The position numbers and the translations under genes are program-made. A stretch of DNA of 64,000 bases from Brachypterus glaber (Eukaryota > Arthropoda > Insecta > Coleoptera > Kateretidae): the NCBI GenBank assembly GCA_958510825.1, contig OY294052.1, forward strand, positions 3,059,816-3,123,815, given 5' to 3'. The notes beneath the pieces are model-generated. The model worked only from the letters and a program-made list of their open reading frames with translations. It did no database searches and was not told the origin of the DNA. Of the stretch, positions 1 through 10,683 are shown piece by piece. Position 1 is the first letter of the stretch, and each line of letters begins with the position of its first letter.

Positions 1-121
1 CTGGGAGTGGTAGGACCCAGGTCCGTACTTATTTATCTTAATTTTTCTTCAATAAAAATGCGTTATAAACATAAACATAAGTATTTAACAAATTACAACT
101 TGTTATATAGATATTTATCTG

Positions 122-551
122 TACACTGAAAAAAAGTATCCTTTGCGGTAATGGCATATGAAATTAGGCCAAATGCTTCGCACTCTTGAATACGTCCAAA
201 AGCGCCTTCTTTTAACATGAAAATATAATTCAATTGCCAAGATCTTTCTGATTCTTTAACTTAAAATTCATTGATCTTGTGTAAAATGCAAGTGGTCTTG
301 TCTCAAAAGAAAGATTCTTGGGCCAAAGTATTTAAAATTAGTTAATTTTTAACAATCTTAAAACAAGAGATAAATGGTTTTTGCCTCAAATGCGCCAGGT
401 CCAAGAGAATTTTAAAAATATTTCAAAAGCGACACTTTTCTTGGGACAAGATAAATACTTTTGTTTGAAGATACACATCTTTTAAGCTAAAAGAATAACT
501 GCCAAGAGTGTTGACTACTTTTAGCCAAGAACGGCATTTTTTTTCAGTGTA
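122..551 (+). mobile_element. MITE, TACACTGAAA family, full-length copy
   Basis: The element starts with TACACTGAAAAAAA and ends with its exact reverse complement, a 14-bp terminal inverted repeat whose outer bases are TA, as expected for a Tc1/mariner-like TA target. A second, left-truncated copy lies at 47281-47660 in the same orientation with matching interior. There is no coding capacity, so it is a non-autonomous element. Confidence 0.75.
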
Positions 552-1436
552 AATATTAAAAATTCTGCTGCTATATTAGATCCGCCATGGCACGCTATTA
601 TTTTTTTTTTCAATAATGGATTGGCCTTTAGCATTCTTAAAATATACTAGATTGACCAAAATTCATTAAAATTCACAAAATTATGGTTGTCATTTTGAAA
701 AGAGAGTTTAGCATTCATACCAAACCATTAATTGGGTTTTTACTAAAATAAGTTTTAGTTGCACTAAGAGAAAAAATGGTAAAGAAATCAATTGTTTTGT
801 CTCAAATACACCAGTTTCTATATAATATTTCATAAGAAAGTTTTGTTTTGTAAACAGAAGTTTTTTTTTCAGCTACATTCCAACAAATAAGGTGCTTTTT
901 GAATCAGTACATATAAAACATAAAATAAGTACAATTCAGAAAATGTCAACCCATATTGGCTTGTCATAAGCTATTTTTTAATAAAAATATACGTCTCTAT
1001 AGATTATTTTCTCGAAACAGTATCAATATTACTGTGAAAACACAATAAAAACATATAATACAAAATGTTTTCTTTATTTCAACATCGTAAATAATCCAAA
1101 CAACATATGTAAAAGAATCATATGTATAAGTCGTACAGCAAAATCTTTTTAGTTTCAGTATTTTTCATTTTATTAGTTTGAATAAAGATTATAGTTATTT
1201 TACTTATTTTAAATTACAGGCAAAAATATATACTAAAAATGTCAATATAGAAAAAAAAATCCGAAAACTAAAAATATTTAAAACCAATATTCGATATGGT
1301 ATAGATAAAAATATAAGAACAAAATTGAATGTAAAAAAGAGTAAATATAAAGCAGTAATACCAAATAAATAAACCTTTTAATTCTTTAATTATATACGGC
1401 TTTAAAAATAATATCAATGAACCATTAAAAGTAAAA
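552..1436. other. A+T-rich spacer, no feature recognised
   Basis: Low-complexity A/T sequence. The open frame at 1178-1372 begins at TTG and encodes a lysine/isoleucine-rich string typical of unselected A+T-rich DNA. I see no gene here. Confidence 0.6.
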
Positions 1437-2109
1437 TATCGTCATCTAAAGGCCCTAACGGTCTAACTCCAAAACGTCATATTTTTCAGGAAACGTAAAA
1501 AACGATTTAAAACTTAATTATAGCAATTTAGATCTTTAAAACTAGCTTGTTCACAGGTAAAAATGTTTGAAATGTGTTAATGTATTTAAAACTTTTCATT
1601 GTTATCTATTTTATATAAATTATTTGAAAATTAAATTTTAACCACAAAATCTAAATTCACTAATGGTCTAACTCCAAGGGAAGATAAAAGAGGATACCTA
1701 TCGTATTATATCGCGTAATATTATTACAAAAAATTTATATTTTTATATTTAATATATAATATTACTACTAGCATAATATATATATATATACATTATTAAT
1801 GGCAATAATTATAATTATCATCAAACAGTAAATTAACAAATATTTGAAACGGGATCCCCTGTTGTCGAGAAATAGTTTGACATTAGTGACAGTTCTTATT
1901 TAATTGTTTTCTCACAATCATATGATGGAGTTAGACACTTAGCGACTTAAAATATTTACATTTTTGCATTTTTTGAGGCTGATATTGGTTTAATGCAACT
2001 TTTTTTTTTTTTTGAAGTATGTTGGTAATCAGATAATGAAGCAAATTTGATAAAAATCTCATTTTTGAAAAATTTGGAGTTAGACAACTAGAGCCTTTAG
2101 TGGACGATA
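1437..2109. mobile_element. TIR element with repeated GTCTAACTCC motif
   Basis: The left end (TATCGTCATCTAAAGGC, then GTCTAACTCCAAA) recurs inverted at the right end (TTTGGAGTTAGAC, then GCCTTTAGTGGACGATA), giving imperfect inverted repeats of about 40 bp. The GTCTAACTCC motif also occurs internally near 1665 and inverted near 1926. The outer bases are TA. No coding frame is visible; probably a MITE of about 670 bp. Confidence 0.6.
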
Positions 2110-2206
2110 TATTATATTAGTCCTCGTATGGTATGGTGCTTTTCAAACTAAAACATTTTTTTTGAAGAACCATTTTTGTTTACTCTGTTTAATTACCCAC
2201 ATACAA

Positions 2207-2352
2207 TTAAGATAGCGGACACCCATTACGCAAATCACCCGGTGAACAACTACCAGGAGTGTTCTTTTACCATCCACTACTACCCTTTAAAATATCAGCC
2301 CGTGTACATTTATTGAAATTTACATTTATTATTTGACTGGACTAATTTTATA
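2207..2352 (+). repeat. Solo arm of a composite repeat (AGATAGCGGAC family)
   Basis: This stretch matches both outer arms of the composite at 35955-37535: AGATAGCGGACACCC, then an ACCAGGAGTGTTC core, a CCATCCACTACTAC block and the end ATTTGACTGGACTA. Only one arm is present, so it is a solo end or a remnant. Confidence 0.65.
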
Positions 2353-2546
2353 CTTAGCAAAATCTGAAAAATACAAAATGAACTATTAATTAAAATGATT
2401 AGATTAATTGGTTAATTAATTAATTAGTTAAATAATGGTTATAATTAAAATAATTTGTATTATAATAATGAATTATCTATAATAATTATTATCGAAAATG
2501 TTCCATTTTAACAAGTTTTAACTTCTACATGGATAGAAATATTTTT

Positions 2547-2821
2547 TATCCAATACATACAGATAATGAGACAATTACCAGCTTTATTTTAAACAGATAA
2601 ACTCAATAATAACCCCCGCGTGGCTTTTACTTTATCGCGGATAATTATTTATTTCACCCACTCAACTGTCACTTGTCAAATTATTTTCTTGTAAATGTAT
2701 GGCACTCATGGGTAAACCGATATTGCCCTCTCGAAAATTAACCTGGTTGGCTGACGCCTCGCAGGTTAATTTTCTCATGGGTAACATCTTATTTTACCCA
2801 CTAGTACCATAAATAACTATT
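2547..2821 (+). repeat. CG-hairpin repeat family, copy 1 (internally deleted)
   Basis: First of five copies (others at 32566, 33500, 43460 and 48116). It runs from TCCAATACATACAGATAAT to ACTAGTACCATAAATAACTA. It carries a hairpin near 2738-2775 with arms AATTAACCTG...CAGGTTAATT around a CG-rich centre. Compared with copies 4 and 5 it lacks about 60 bp between TTGTAAATGT and ATGGCACTCATGG. Confidence 0.75.
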
Positions 2822-3732
2822 GTTGCAAAATCTATCATTTTTGTTTCTTTAAAAGTTAAAAAAGCTCTTTTTTTAAGCTAGGTTAGTTATGAATTCATAT
2901 CTAACCTGTTTTTTGGACTTTGGTTATACCCCATAGATTTTTTATTTGTTTATTTCTACGAAAAACAATAAGAAATAATATTTATTTATATATTAAATGG
3001 TTAATACCGAGAATAATAATATAAAATAACAACGAGCCACTTATCTAAATTATTATTTATTTAAAATTTACAGTGACGTTAGAAATCTTCAAAATTTGTG
3101 TACACGGAAAGAAATTAGTGGGCTCTGCGCTATACATTATAAGATATTTGGTAACAGTGGCAAATTATAGTGATTTAAGCTATAGATTATAAGGGACACA
3201 ATAACTAATAATGTTAAAAATAAATTGGAAACGATTATATATATTACAGACACGATTATATTTATTACAGGCACTATTATAAATTTACAGAAATTTTATT
3301 ATATTATAAAAATTATTAGCACGGACAATAATTAAATCTATTTAAGCTATAAATGCCATACTATTTGTTATATTTTATTATTCACTAAACAATTAAACTA
3401 TTTCATATAAATTTTTACACTGACTGCCATAATTGTAAGAGAAAGCCTTGTATTTATATAATAAGCGATTATAATTTGCTTGGTATGTGTGTTATAGCGC
3501 TCCTAGCTATAATTTTTTTTTCCGTGTAGAAGATCATTTAAAATGGTGAATTTTACGAGGCAATGTGTTATTTATTAATGCTTGTGAATAAAATTCTGTT
3601 CTAACCACATAAGAAAATGACATTTCCAACTCCCGAGATGCTAATTTGGCGTAGGCTACGCCTCGGCCAAATAGCATAATTCGAGTTGGAAATGTTACAT
3701 TTTCTTATTAGGTTAGAAATATACTATTTTGT
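2822..3732 (+). repeat. Repeat paralogous to 37873-38404, interrupted by a MITE
   Basis: From GTTGCAAAATCTATCA to TTAGGTTAGAAATATACTA this matches the reverse complement of 37873-38404, apart from the MITE at 3101-3528. It contains a long imperfect palindrome (about 3600-3725, arms around TTCCAACTC / GAGTTGGAA with a CG-rich centre GGCGTAGGCTACGCC). No coding frame is supported. Confidence 0.75.
3101..3528 (+). mobile_element. MITE, TACACGGAAA family, copy 1 (428 bp)
   Basis: The ends are TACACGGAAA and TTTCCGTGTA. The interior matches the copies at 5308-5736 and 16133-16560, which lie in the opposite orientation. The paralogous locus at about 38078 keeps the empty site, a single TA between TTTTTG and GAAGATC, so the terminal TA is the duplicated target. 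This is the signature of a Tc1/mariner-type transposase acting in trans. No coding capacity. Confidence 0.88.
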
Positions 3733-4065
3733 TGAAGAATACAGGAAAAACTTTTTTTGCGTAATAAAAAACATCGATGTCTTAAATTAGGATTAAAATT
3801 TTAATTTAAGACTATTATCAATAAATTAAAAAAATATTATTTTATAAGTAAACAAACAGATTTTTTTGAACGAAGAACATATTTTTTAACGTGTTTTTGT
3901 ATACGAGTAGTTGGTGAACAATAAAACGATTTAAAAACGCTCGAATTTAATTCTTTCGGTCATATTATTTTAAAATTTTAGTGGATAGCTTTGTTTGTTG
4001 GTTTGTGGTCGTATGCTATATTAAAAACAAGCCATGAAAATATGTAATGCTTCGCCATCCATTAT

Positions 4066-4215
4066 ACAGGGTTATTAAGAAATAAGTTCGAGAAATTTAA
4101 TAGGTGATTCTACGTTAAAAAGTATGAAAAAAAGTTCCTATAAAGGTTGGTCCGGAAATGAGTCCTAAGGGTACATCTAAAAAGTAGTTTTTATTTAATA
4201 TTTATATACAGTACA
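4066..4215 (+). repeat. Fragment of the GGTTGGTCCGGAAATGAG foldback family
   Basis: TACAGGGTTATT, then TAGGTGATTCTACG and GGTTGGTCCGGAAATGAG match the left arm of the elements at 36640, 55250 and 56898. Only the arm is present. The neighbouring sequence at 3733-4065 shows nothing recognisable. Confidence 0.6.
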
Positions 4216-4371
4216 GAAACATTGTTTAGACTGGTAACCGAAGTTCTTGAGCAAAAATTTTAGATACAAGGTTCCACATATATGCATACACCTATTAAAT
4301 CTATTAAAAGTAACTAAAAGCGGTAAAAGTTTTTAAATAAGTAGCAGTTTTTTTCTAGTGATAAGGGTAGG

Positions 4372-4525
4372 GGGGACAGAGGGAAAGCTACCCCATACCC
4401 CCCCCCATTTTGGAGTGTTACGCCCATGTTAATGGTATAGGAAAATAGCGTTACAAGGGGGGGGGTGAGGGTCCAAAATGATCAAAATTTGCATTACGTA
4501 ATACTTGAACGTTTCCTAGGTAGAT
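4372..4525 (-). repeat. G/C-run repeat ending in the ACGTAATACTTGAACGTT motif
   Basis: Runs of G and C flank sequence containing GTTACGCCCATG and then TCCAAAATGATC...TTACGTAATACTTGAACG. The same terminal motif recurs at about 13275, 29466, 46262 and 54118, in both orientations. It looks like a conserved transposon end rather than a gene. Confidence 0.55.
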
Positions 4526-4940
4526 TATTCCATTGTTATGTGAAATAGTAAGAGTAGAACCGATTTTGGAGCACTTCGAAGTTTTTAGTTTATGCCAAAA
4601 ATTATCAATATTTCACCTGTGTACGATTTGGGAAAATTCGAAACTACTGTATAATACTATTCTAGCGCTACGCCCTGTGAATAGTATTATAATAATAATA
4701 ATACATTTAAAAAAAAACTAAAAAAAAAGATAAATCGATATGTGTACAAAAGCTCCGCTTTTCAATAAAAAGATTGGTTTTTCGTAAACAATCTGCCGAA
4801 CAAATATTGCGAATACAAAAATATGTTTTGACAATTCAAAGCTTACTTTAGGTCATTTTTTTACAGTCAACTTGATTTAAAATTAATTGATTTTTAAACG
4901 TATAGGCCTGTTGCATCGAAGTTGCCAGCCCAAAAAACAC

Positions 4941-6171
4941 AATGGAGATTTCTCCATTTAGAATAGACAGGGACAAAAGTTCTACCCAAAAAGGATAGAA
5001 GTAATATCACAAACATAAAGAAAAAAAAATCTCCTAGGTTTTATGTTGGCTGCACTGTCAGTAACGCCATTTTATTTAGCCACTGTCATTGTGGAGCTGC
5101 GTTTGATATTGTTTTGATTTTAGTTTTTTGTGTGTTTTACTAAATATTATGTTTTTATTGACTTTTATAATACTTTTACGAGTTTTGATATTTAAATATT
5201 GTTTACCAATGGTATGTTCTTTCTTTATACCTTAGATTTAAAGCCTAGGCGAAATTCGTTTGGACTTTTTCAACCCTTGTAAAAACATTTTGGCATTTTG
5301 GTAGCTATACACGGAAAAAAAAAATTATAGCTAGGAGCGCTATAACACACATACCAAGCAAATTATAATCGCTTATTATATAAATACGAGGCTTTCTCTT
5401 ACAATTATGGCAGTCAGTGTAAAAATTTATATGAAATACTTTAATTGTTTAGTGAATAATAAAATATAACAAATAGTATGGCATTTATAGCTTAAATAGA
5501 TTTAATTATTGTCCGTGCTAATAATTTTTATAATATAATAAAATTTCTGTAAATTTATAATAGTGCCTGTAATAAATATAATCGTGTCTGTAATATATAT
5601 AATCGTTTCCAATTTATTTTTAACATTATTGGTTATTGTGTCCCTTATAATCTATAGCTTAAATCACTATAATTTGCCACTGTTACCAAATATCTTATAA
5701 TGTATAGCGCAGAGCCCACTAATTTCTTTCCGTGTAACGCTCGTCATAAAATTAATTTTTTGAAATTTAGAAACTGGTAATATCGTTAAAAAATATATAA
5801 TAATAATATATAGTTAATAATAAATATTATAAACATTAAATAAATTCATATTTTCCTTTTCATATTTGAGGTTATGTTTTCAAAACATTGTTTTGTAAAT
5901 AAACAGATTAAGCAACCAACCTAAGAACTATTAATAGGATTTCTATTTCATTCTTTATTTTACTATTAAATTATCAGTTTTATTTCTTAGCAAAAAATAT
6001 TCATTTCTTTAGCTTTATTTACAAAAATCAACGGTAATTGTTGATAAAAATTGAAAAAAATTCAATATTTTTTTAATTTATTTATGTTGGTAGTGGCGTG
6101 CCGTGCACAAATGAGATAGAGATAGGGTAGACGTCTTCTGTTTCATAATTCTAGTTGTACAGAGCTCTATT
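4941..6171 (-). repeat. Long relative of the twin-hairpin element, with nested MITE
   Basis: The left end (GACAGGGACAAAAGTTCTAC) and right end (AGATAGAGATAGGGTAGACG to AGAGCTCTATT) match the two ends of the roughly 410-bp twin-hairpin elements at 11997, 26984 and 41043. Here they are 1.2 kb apart and lack the two hairpins. A MITE (5308-5736) sits inside. Either this is a longer form from which short copies derive, or two separate end fragments lie close together. I cannot tell which. Confidence 0.5.
5308..5736 (-). mobile_element. MITE, TACACGGAAA family, copy 2 (429 bp)
   Basis: Same element as 3101-3528 in reverse orientation. Both TACACGGAAA ends are intact, and the interior is nearly identical to the copy at 16133. 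Confidence 0.88.
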
Positions 6172-6807
6172 GATTGTACTCAAGGTTATTTCGTAATGAA
6201 AAATTTTAGGTAAGCCTGCACTGTGACAAGATTATGTTGATTTATATTTTTAGGGGTAATATCATAAGTGATACTAGGTTAGGTATCGGTGGTTTTTTAC
6301 ATAAATTTTATGAATATTAATCCCAATGACGAAAATGCAACGACTGCTTTAGCAGGAGTTGCATTTTCCAGAGAGAATATAATTTATATTTAATACACAT
6401 ACCTCTTAATTATAACGTATTAAATAAATTATATTTTATAAATTAAAAAGCAAACAATAAGCACGATTTTAGATTAGAGAAAAGAGGGGTAAAAAAACCA
6501 TCGTAGGGGTAAGGTATTTTCACTTATCAGTACAGCATACTACATATATATAAATTGTATTCTCAATGTGATAATACAGTATTTTAGAAGGTAATTTTAA
6601 ATTTTATACAAAAAAGTAGTAATACCATATTTTTAAAGTAAATATACATTTTTGGAGTAATTTTTTGATATTATTAAGTGTTTTTTTCGTATCTAATGTA
6701 ATTTTACAATGTACTTATACAAATATTACATAAGCGTAGGTATTATCAGATTCAATATAATAAAATATTACACAATATTTACATCGCACGAAAAAAATTG
6801 TCATACA
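6172..6807. other. A+T-rich spacer, no feature recognised
   Basis: No frame, repeat relationship or structured motif that I can support. Confidence 0.5.
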
Positions 6808-7240
6808 CTAAAGTTTATTTTTTTAAGGTATAGTTATTTTAAACCTTCCCGCTTGTAAACAATCCCGAAATTACCATAGCAACGTAAGATACGCATGCGT
6901 CGTAAGCGCAATGACTAGGCCAAATTTACAAAACCGTAAAACGTTGAAGTACCATAATCGAGAAAAAAACAATTGTATATTCCTCTAAATTATTGGAATA
7001 AAAGCGATTTTATAAGCAAATTTTGTTTCTACAGAAATATAAAAGTGTTTTTAGCAACAGCTTTATCAATTCTCTTTTTTTTACATCAAAACATCATAAA
7101 AACAAAGTAAGTAAACCAAAATTATAAATTTTGGTTATGTTGACATTCAAAACAAGCCACATGCTTCAGTCTAAATCGGACTTTGTGGAGAATTTAGCGG
7201 CAAATTTAAAATAACTATACCTTAAAAAAATAAACTTTAG
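6808..7240. mobile_element. MITE with 36-bp perfect inverted repeats
   Basis: Positions 6808-6843 (CTAAAGTTTATTTTTTTAAG onward) are perfectly complementary to 7205-7240. The interior of about 360 bp has no coding frame. Intact arms suggest relatively recent insertion. No second copy is in the window and no clear target duplication is visible. Confidence 0.75.
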
Positions 7241-7707
7241 AAGGAGCCAAAATGTCTCACCTAGTGTATTGTAAATTTACATCAATCCTTGTAACAGTGT
7301 GACTTGCATACAAGTTGTTTGTTATTGCCGGGACCAGCAGCCTCCAACAATTATTTAAGGTTATGTAACTTTTCTATTTGCAAGAATGTCACATCTTCAA
7401 AAAACAATTGATATTATTCAAGGCTATGTTAAGCGCAAAAAACCATACAGTGTTTTCTAAATGCCGAATAATAACCTGAGTTGAAAATACTTACTTTGAC
7501 TCCTAAGCATTTATTTATTATTTATTTATTTATTTATATTTAGAACAGAATTTACTTCAGCAGAAAAGTGAACATAGAAGTGTATCTAGATCATGAACTT
7601 TTAAGTGATTACCTAAAATAAACTCAGCTCTACAATTTTCTTCAGCTGTTTATCCCTCGGCCATCCGCAATATTTTCTACGAACCATCACTAAAATTTTA
7701 TCGAGGA
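7241..7707. other. Spacer with a short TTTA simple repeat
   Basis: Contains (TTTA)n-like sequence near 7510-7540. Nothing else recognised. Confidence 0.5.
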
Positions 7708-7732
7708 TACACGGTAAAAATAAATTACATTA

Positions 7733-7950
7733 AATTACATAGTCCGTAAATGGTAATATGTTGCCATAGACCGGAATGGTAAAAATTACATAGTCCGTAA
7801 TGGTAATATTTTGCATAGACCGGAACAGTAAAAATTACATAGTCCATAATGGTAATATTTTGCATAGACCGGAACGGTAAAAATTACATAGTCCAGAATG
7901 GTAATATTTTGTATAGACCGGAACGCTAAAAATTACATAGTCCAGAATGG
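7733..7950. repeat. Tandem array, 49-bp unit, about 4.5 copies
   Basis: The word AATTACATAGTCC recurs at spacings of 49-51 bp (AGTCC at 7741, 7792, 7841, 7890 and 7939), each followed by AATGGTAATAT and ATAGACCGGAA. Units differ by a few substitutions. Confidence 0.9.
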
Positions 7951-8420
7951 TTTGGACTTTTTGACAAAGAGACTTGAAATTTGAAAAAAAATATTTACTA
8001 CTTAGAAAATGTTTGTTCCAAATTACAAGTCTCTGTGCCAAAGCTTTTTTGAAATATCGTAGCGTAAAGCACATTTTCTTTAATAAACCAAACGATTTGC
8101 ATCCTTAATAGGAGTATAAACTGCTTACATCTTTCTTTAAAGATCTATTGGTTGATAAAGATCGTAATTTATAATGAATGTAAATTTTAGGTCACAAATA
8201 AAGCATTTAAATATCGTACATAAATAATATTTACCTTTTTTACACTTTTAACACTTTAACCTAGCAGCATACGTCGCTATCTCTCTAACAATAACAATAT
8301 TAAACGGTCCGTCTTATGATGCCTTCTTGGTTATTGTCCAAAGCGCACGCGCGTCTTAAAATAACATAGCTCGACATTGTAAAATCATGTAAAAATATGT
8401 AAATCAATGTAAATATATTT

Positions 8421-8520
8421 TTTTACATTCTTTTACATTCTTTTACATTCTTTTACATTCTTTTACATTCTTTTACATTATTTTACATTCTTTTACATTA
8501 TTTTACATTACTTTACATAG
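8421..8520. repeat. Tandem array, 10-bp unit TTTTACATTC, 10 copies
   Basis: Ten consecutive 10-bp units, TTTTACATTC or variants ending in A, run exactly from 8421 to 8520. This is part of the MITE at 7708-8620. Confidence 0.95.
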
Positions 8521-8620
8521 ATTCATGAATTATTCTTAGTCCATAATAGTAAATTTACTATTCCGTACTATGTAAATTCATGTATTTTTACATTATTTTA
8601 CATGCAGTTTTTACAGTGTA

Positions 8621-9331
8621 GTAACCGATTCCATTAATCAATGCATTAAGACTAAAAATTAATTTGGAGGTGTAATGCTTGCACATGCATGCCTAAAAAG
8701 GGTAATTAATTTCGAACTGTAACAAGAAACTGTTTTTACCTGATTTAGGTGTTAGTGATTGATTGGTATCTGTATGTGTGAAAATTAATTACTTTCAAGC
8801 TTAAAACGTCCATTTAATTGGACTACACGGGCTTAAATGGGTTTGTTCTGCCGTGATAAGCCAGACTGCAGTAACATTATGTAAATTTACATATAAAAAC
8901 ACTGATAACGGGATGTCATGCATTAATGCTAAATTTATTATTTTTTTATGTAATATTACATTAATTTATACTTAAATTACACATTTCACATTTAAAAATT
9001 AGTATTTTTTTTAGCCTATTTTTTTTTTAGTATAGAATCCATAAAAGGAAATGTAAGATATTATGAACCGACACGTATTTTGTTGTAAAATTGTCTAGTT
9101 AATGTAAATCTATGTCAAATTATGTAATTTTAAATTATATTACAGATTTTTGAATTTATTTTTACAGCGTTAGCGCTTAAGAAAATTTTACCAGTCTTTA
9201 CATTATTTTACAATATATTAAATTTATTTACACAGATTTAAATTATTTAAAAAAAAAATGGTAGGTTTTACAATATTTTACCAAAAACTCATAAATTAAA
9301 TTTAGACAAGTATGGTAAAATTAATAATTAT
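8621..9331. other. A+T-rich region with scattered TTTTACATTATTTTAC words
   Basis: Sequence between 8880 and 9300 repeats words of the preceding MITE (ATTATTTTACA, ATGTAAAT), so it may be a decayed relative. There is no gene. Confidence 0.4.
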
Positions 9332-9542
9332 TATGGTCTGTTTTTTTCAAGCAAGATAGTAAATTAAAAATCGCACAGTAAATATTTTTACAACAGGTTT
9401 GAATAGTATATGTTTGTGTATAGAATATAGTTATGTTTTATAAAATAAACTACGCAGTATATTCGCACATCCAATATTCGAATATATTTTGAAAATATTC
9501 ACGATTTTTAATTTACTATCTTGCTTGAAGAAACAGACCATA
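9332..9542. mobile_element. MITE with 42-bp perfect inverted repeats (211 bp)
   Basis: 9332-9373 (TATGGTCTGTTTTTTTCAAG onward) is the inverse of 9501-9542 (ending AAACAGACCATA). The outermost TA is consistent with a TA target duplication. The interior holds no frame. Confidence 0.8.
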
Positions 9543-9887
9543 GGTAAACTATTTAGGTTTTTTTTTACATTATTTTACGTATGTGTAAACTGGGTGATTT
9601 ATACTCCTCTTTACAAACGTGAGTTTGCTTATTGAATTAGATTTCTGTGGTTATGCTGCCATATAAGACAGTAAAATTGTACTGTTTTACATTTCATAAG
9701 AAAAATACTGTGTATTTTGATGTTTTTATGTAATGTAAGGTAACTAAATAAAATATTAAATAATTTTCATAAGATCTAGACTGTCTAGACTAGACAGTAA
9801 TGGTCAAAATAGTAACGCTATAACTATAGTTTCTACTTTTGACATGAAAAACAGAAATATTTGAATTAAAACACTTACTAGATATAA

Positions 9888-10095
9888 AAGGCTGTGGTGA
9901 AAGGTGGAAAATGGTTTATAAAACAAGGTGAATAAAATTCATAAAATCTACGAGGTAAATATCTAAATAAAATTAGGCAAACCTCCATACATAAATATCA
10001 CACGAGTGTGAAATAAAAATATCAAACTAGTGCGATATGAGGCGTTTTCTAAAGAACAAAAGTGTGTGCTAAATGTCATTTTCATAGGGGGTCGT
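9888..10095 (+). repeat. Dispersed repeat, paralogous to 48855-49075
   Basis: GGCTGTGGTGAAAGGTGGAA, AATCTACGAGGTAAATATC and a palindromic block ATCACACGAGTGTGA are shared with 48855-49075 in the same orientation. Not coding. Confidence 0.7.
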
Positions 10096-10393
10096 AGGAA
10101 AATTAAATTTACTGGTCATTGCCAAAACAAATAAATCACCATGTATACTACCTTTCTGCTTAACACGGCAGTATTTTCGAGGTAAATAGTAAGCATTCAA
10201 TTAAAAATAATCCTATCAATTAAAACCGGTCGTGAATAGGTACCTATTCGGAAATATTGGCGCATTTATTTCGTTATCTTCGTCCGAAGTACTAAAAATA
10301 TAGTCGAAGGTGGCTTAGCGTATTTAACGGTATAAATTAACAAAACGGATATAGCTATATCATGGCTGGATAGTTTGCGAAAACAAATACATT

Positions 10394-10683
10394 GGCTGCG
10401 TTCAATACAAACAGCAAAACTAATCAAAAGTCATCAAATGATAAGTTTTGCTAGCAAACTGCTGAACGGCTAATATCTGTCACTTGTCACAACCACCATT
10501 TGAGGTTAGAAATACGCACAAAAAGTACATTCCCGCGCTAAAAAAAAAACATTCATCAAGTAATCATCTCAAAACGTTGATGAGGAATGATTGCCGCGAC
10601 ATCTGTCAATCGAAACTCCTCATAGCGTTCAGTAGTGATTTGAGAGCTTTCGATGAGTTTTGCTGTTTCCACTGAACGCAGCC
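10394..10683. mobile_element. TIR element GGCTGCGTTCA with ATT direct repeats
   Basis: The left end GGCTGCGTTCAATACAAACA and the right-end reverse complement GGCTGCGTTCAGTGGAAACA agree, and similarity continues through AGCAAAACT.ATC. ATT (10391-10393 and 10684-10686) flanks both sides, a 3-bp duplication that would fit a PIF/Harbinger-like element; the superfamily is inference. The open frame at 10484-10675 is within the element and not a recognised protein. Confidence 0.7.

Larger units (their letters stand above)
7708..8620. mobile_element. MITE carrying two tandem arrays (913 bp)
   Basis: The left end TACACGGTAAAAA and right end TTTTTACAGTGTA are inverted copies with one mismatch and TA outermost. 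Inside lie a 49-bp tandem array and a 10-bp tandem array. Many internal words are variants of TTTACAT/ATGTAAA, so the interior itself is made from expanded pieces of the terminus. The open frame at 7835-8074 simply reads through the 49-bp array and is not a gene. Confidence 0.75.

Noticed and set aside
7741..8520. CRISPR-like array
   Set aside because: The units are contiguous tandem repeats without unique spacers, inside a MITE in a eukaryotic genome.
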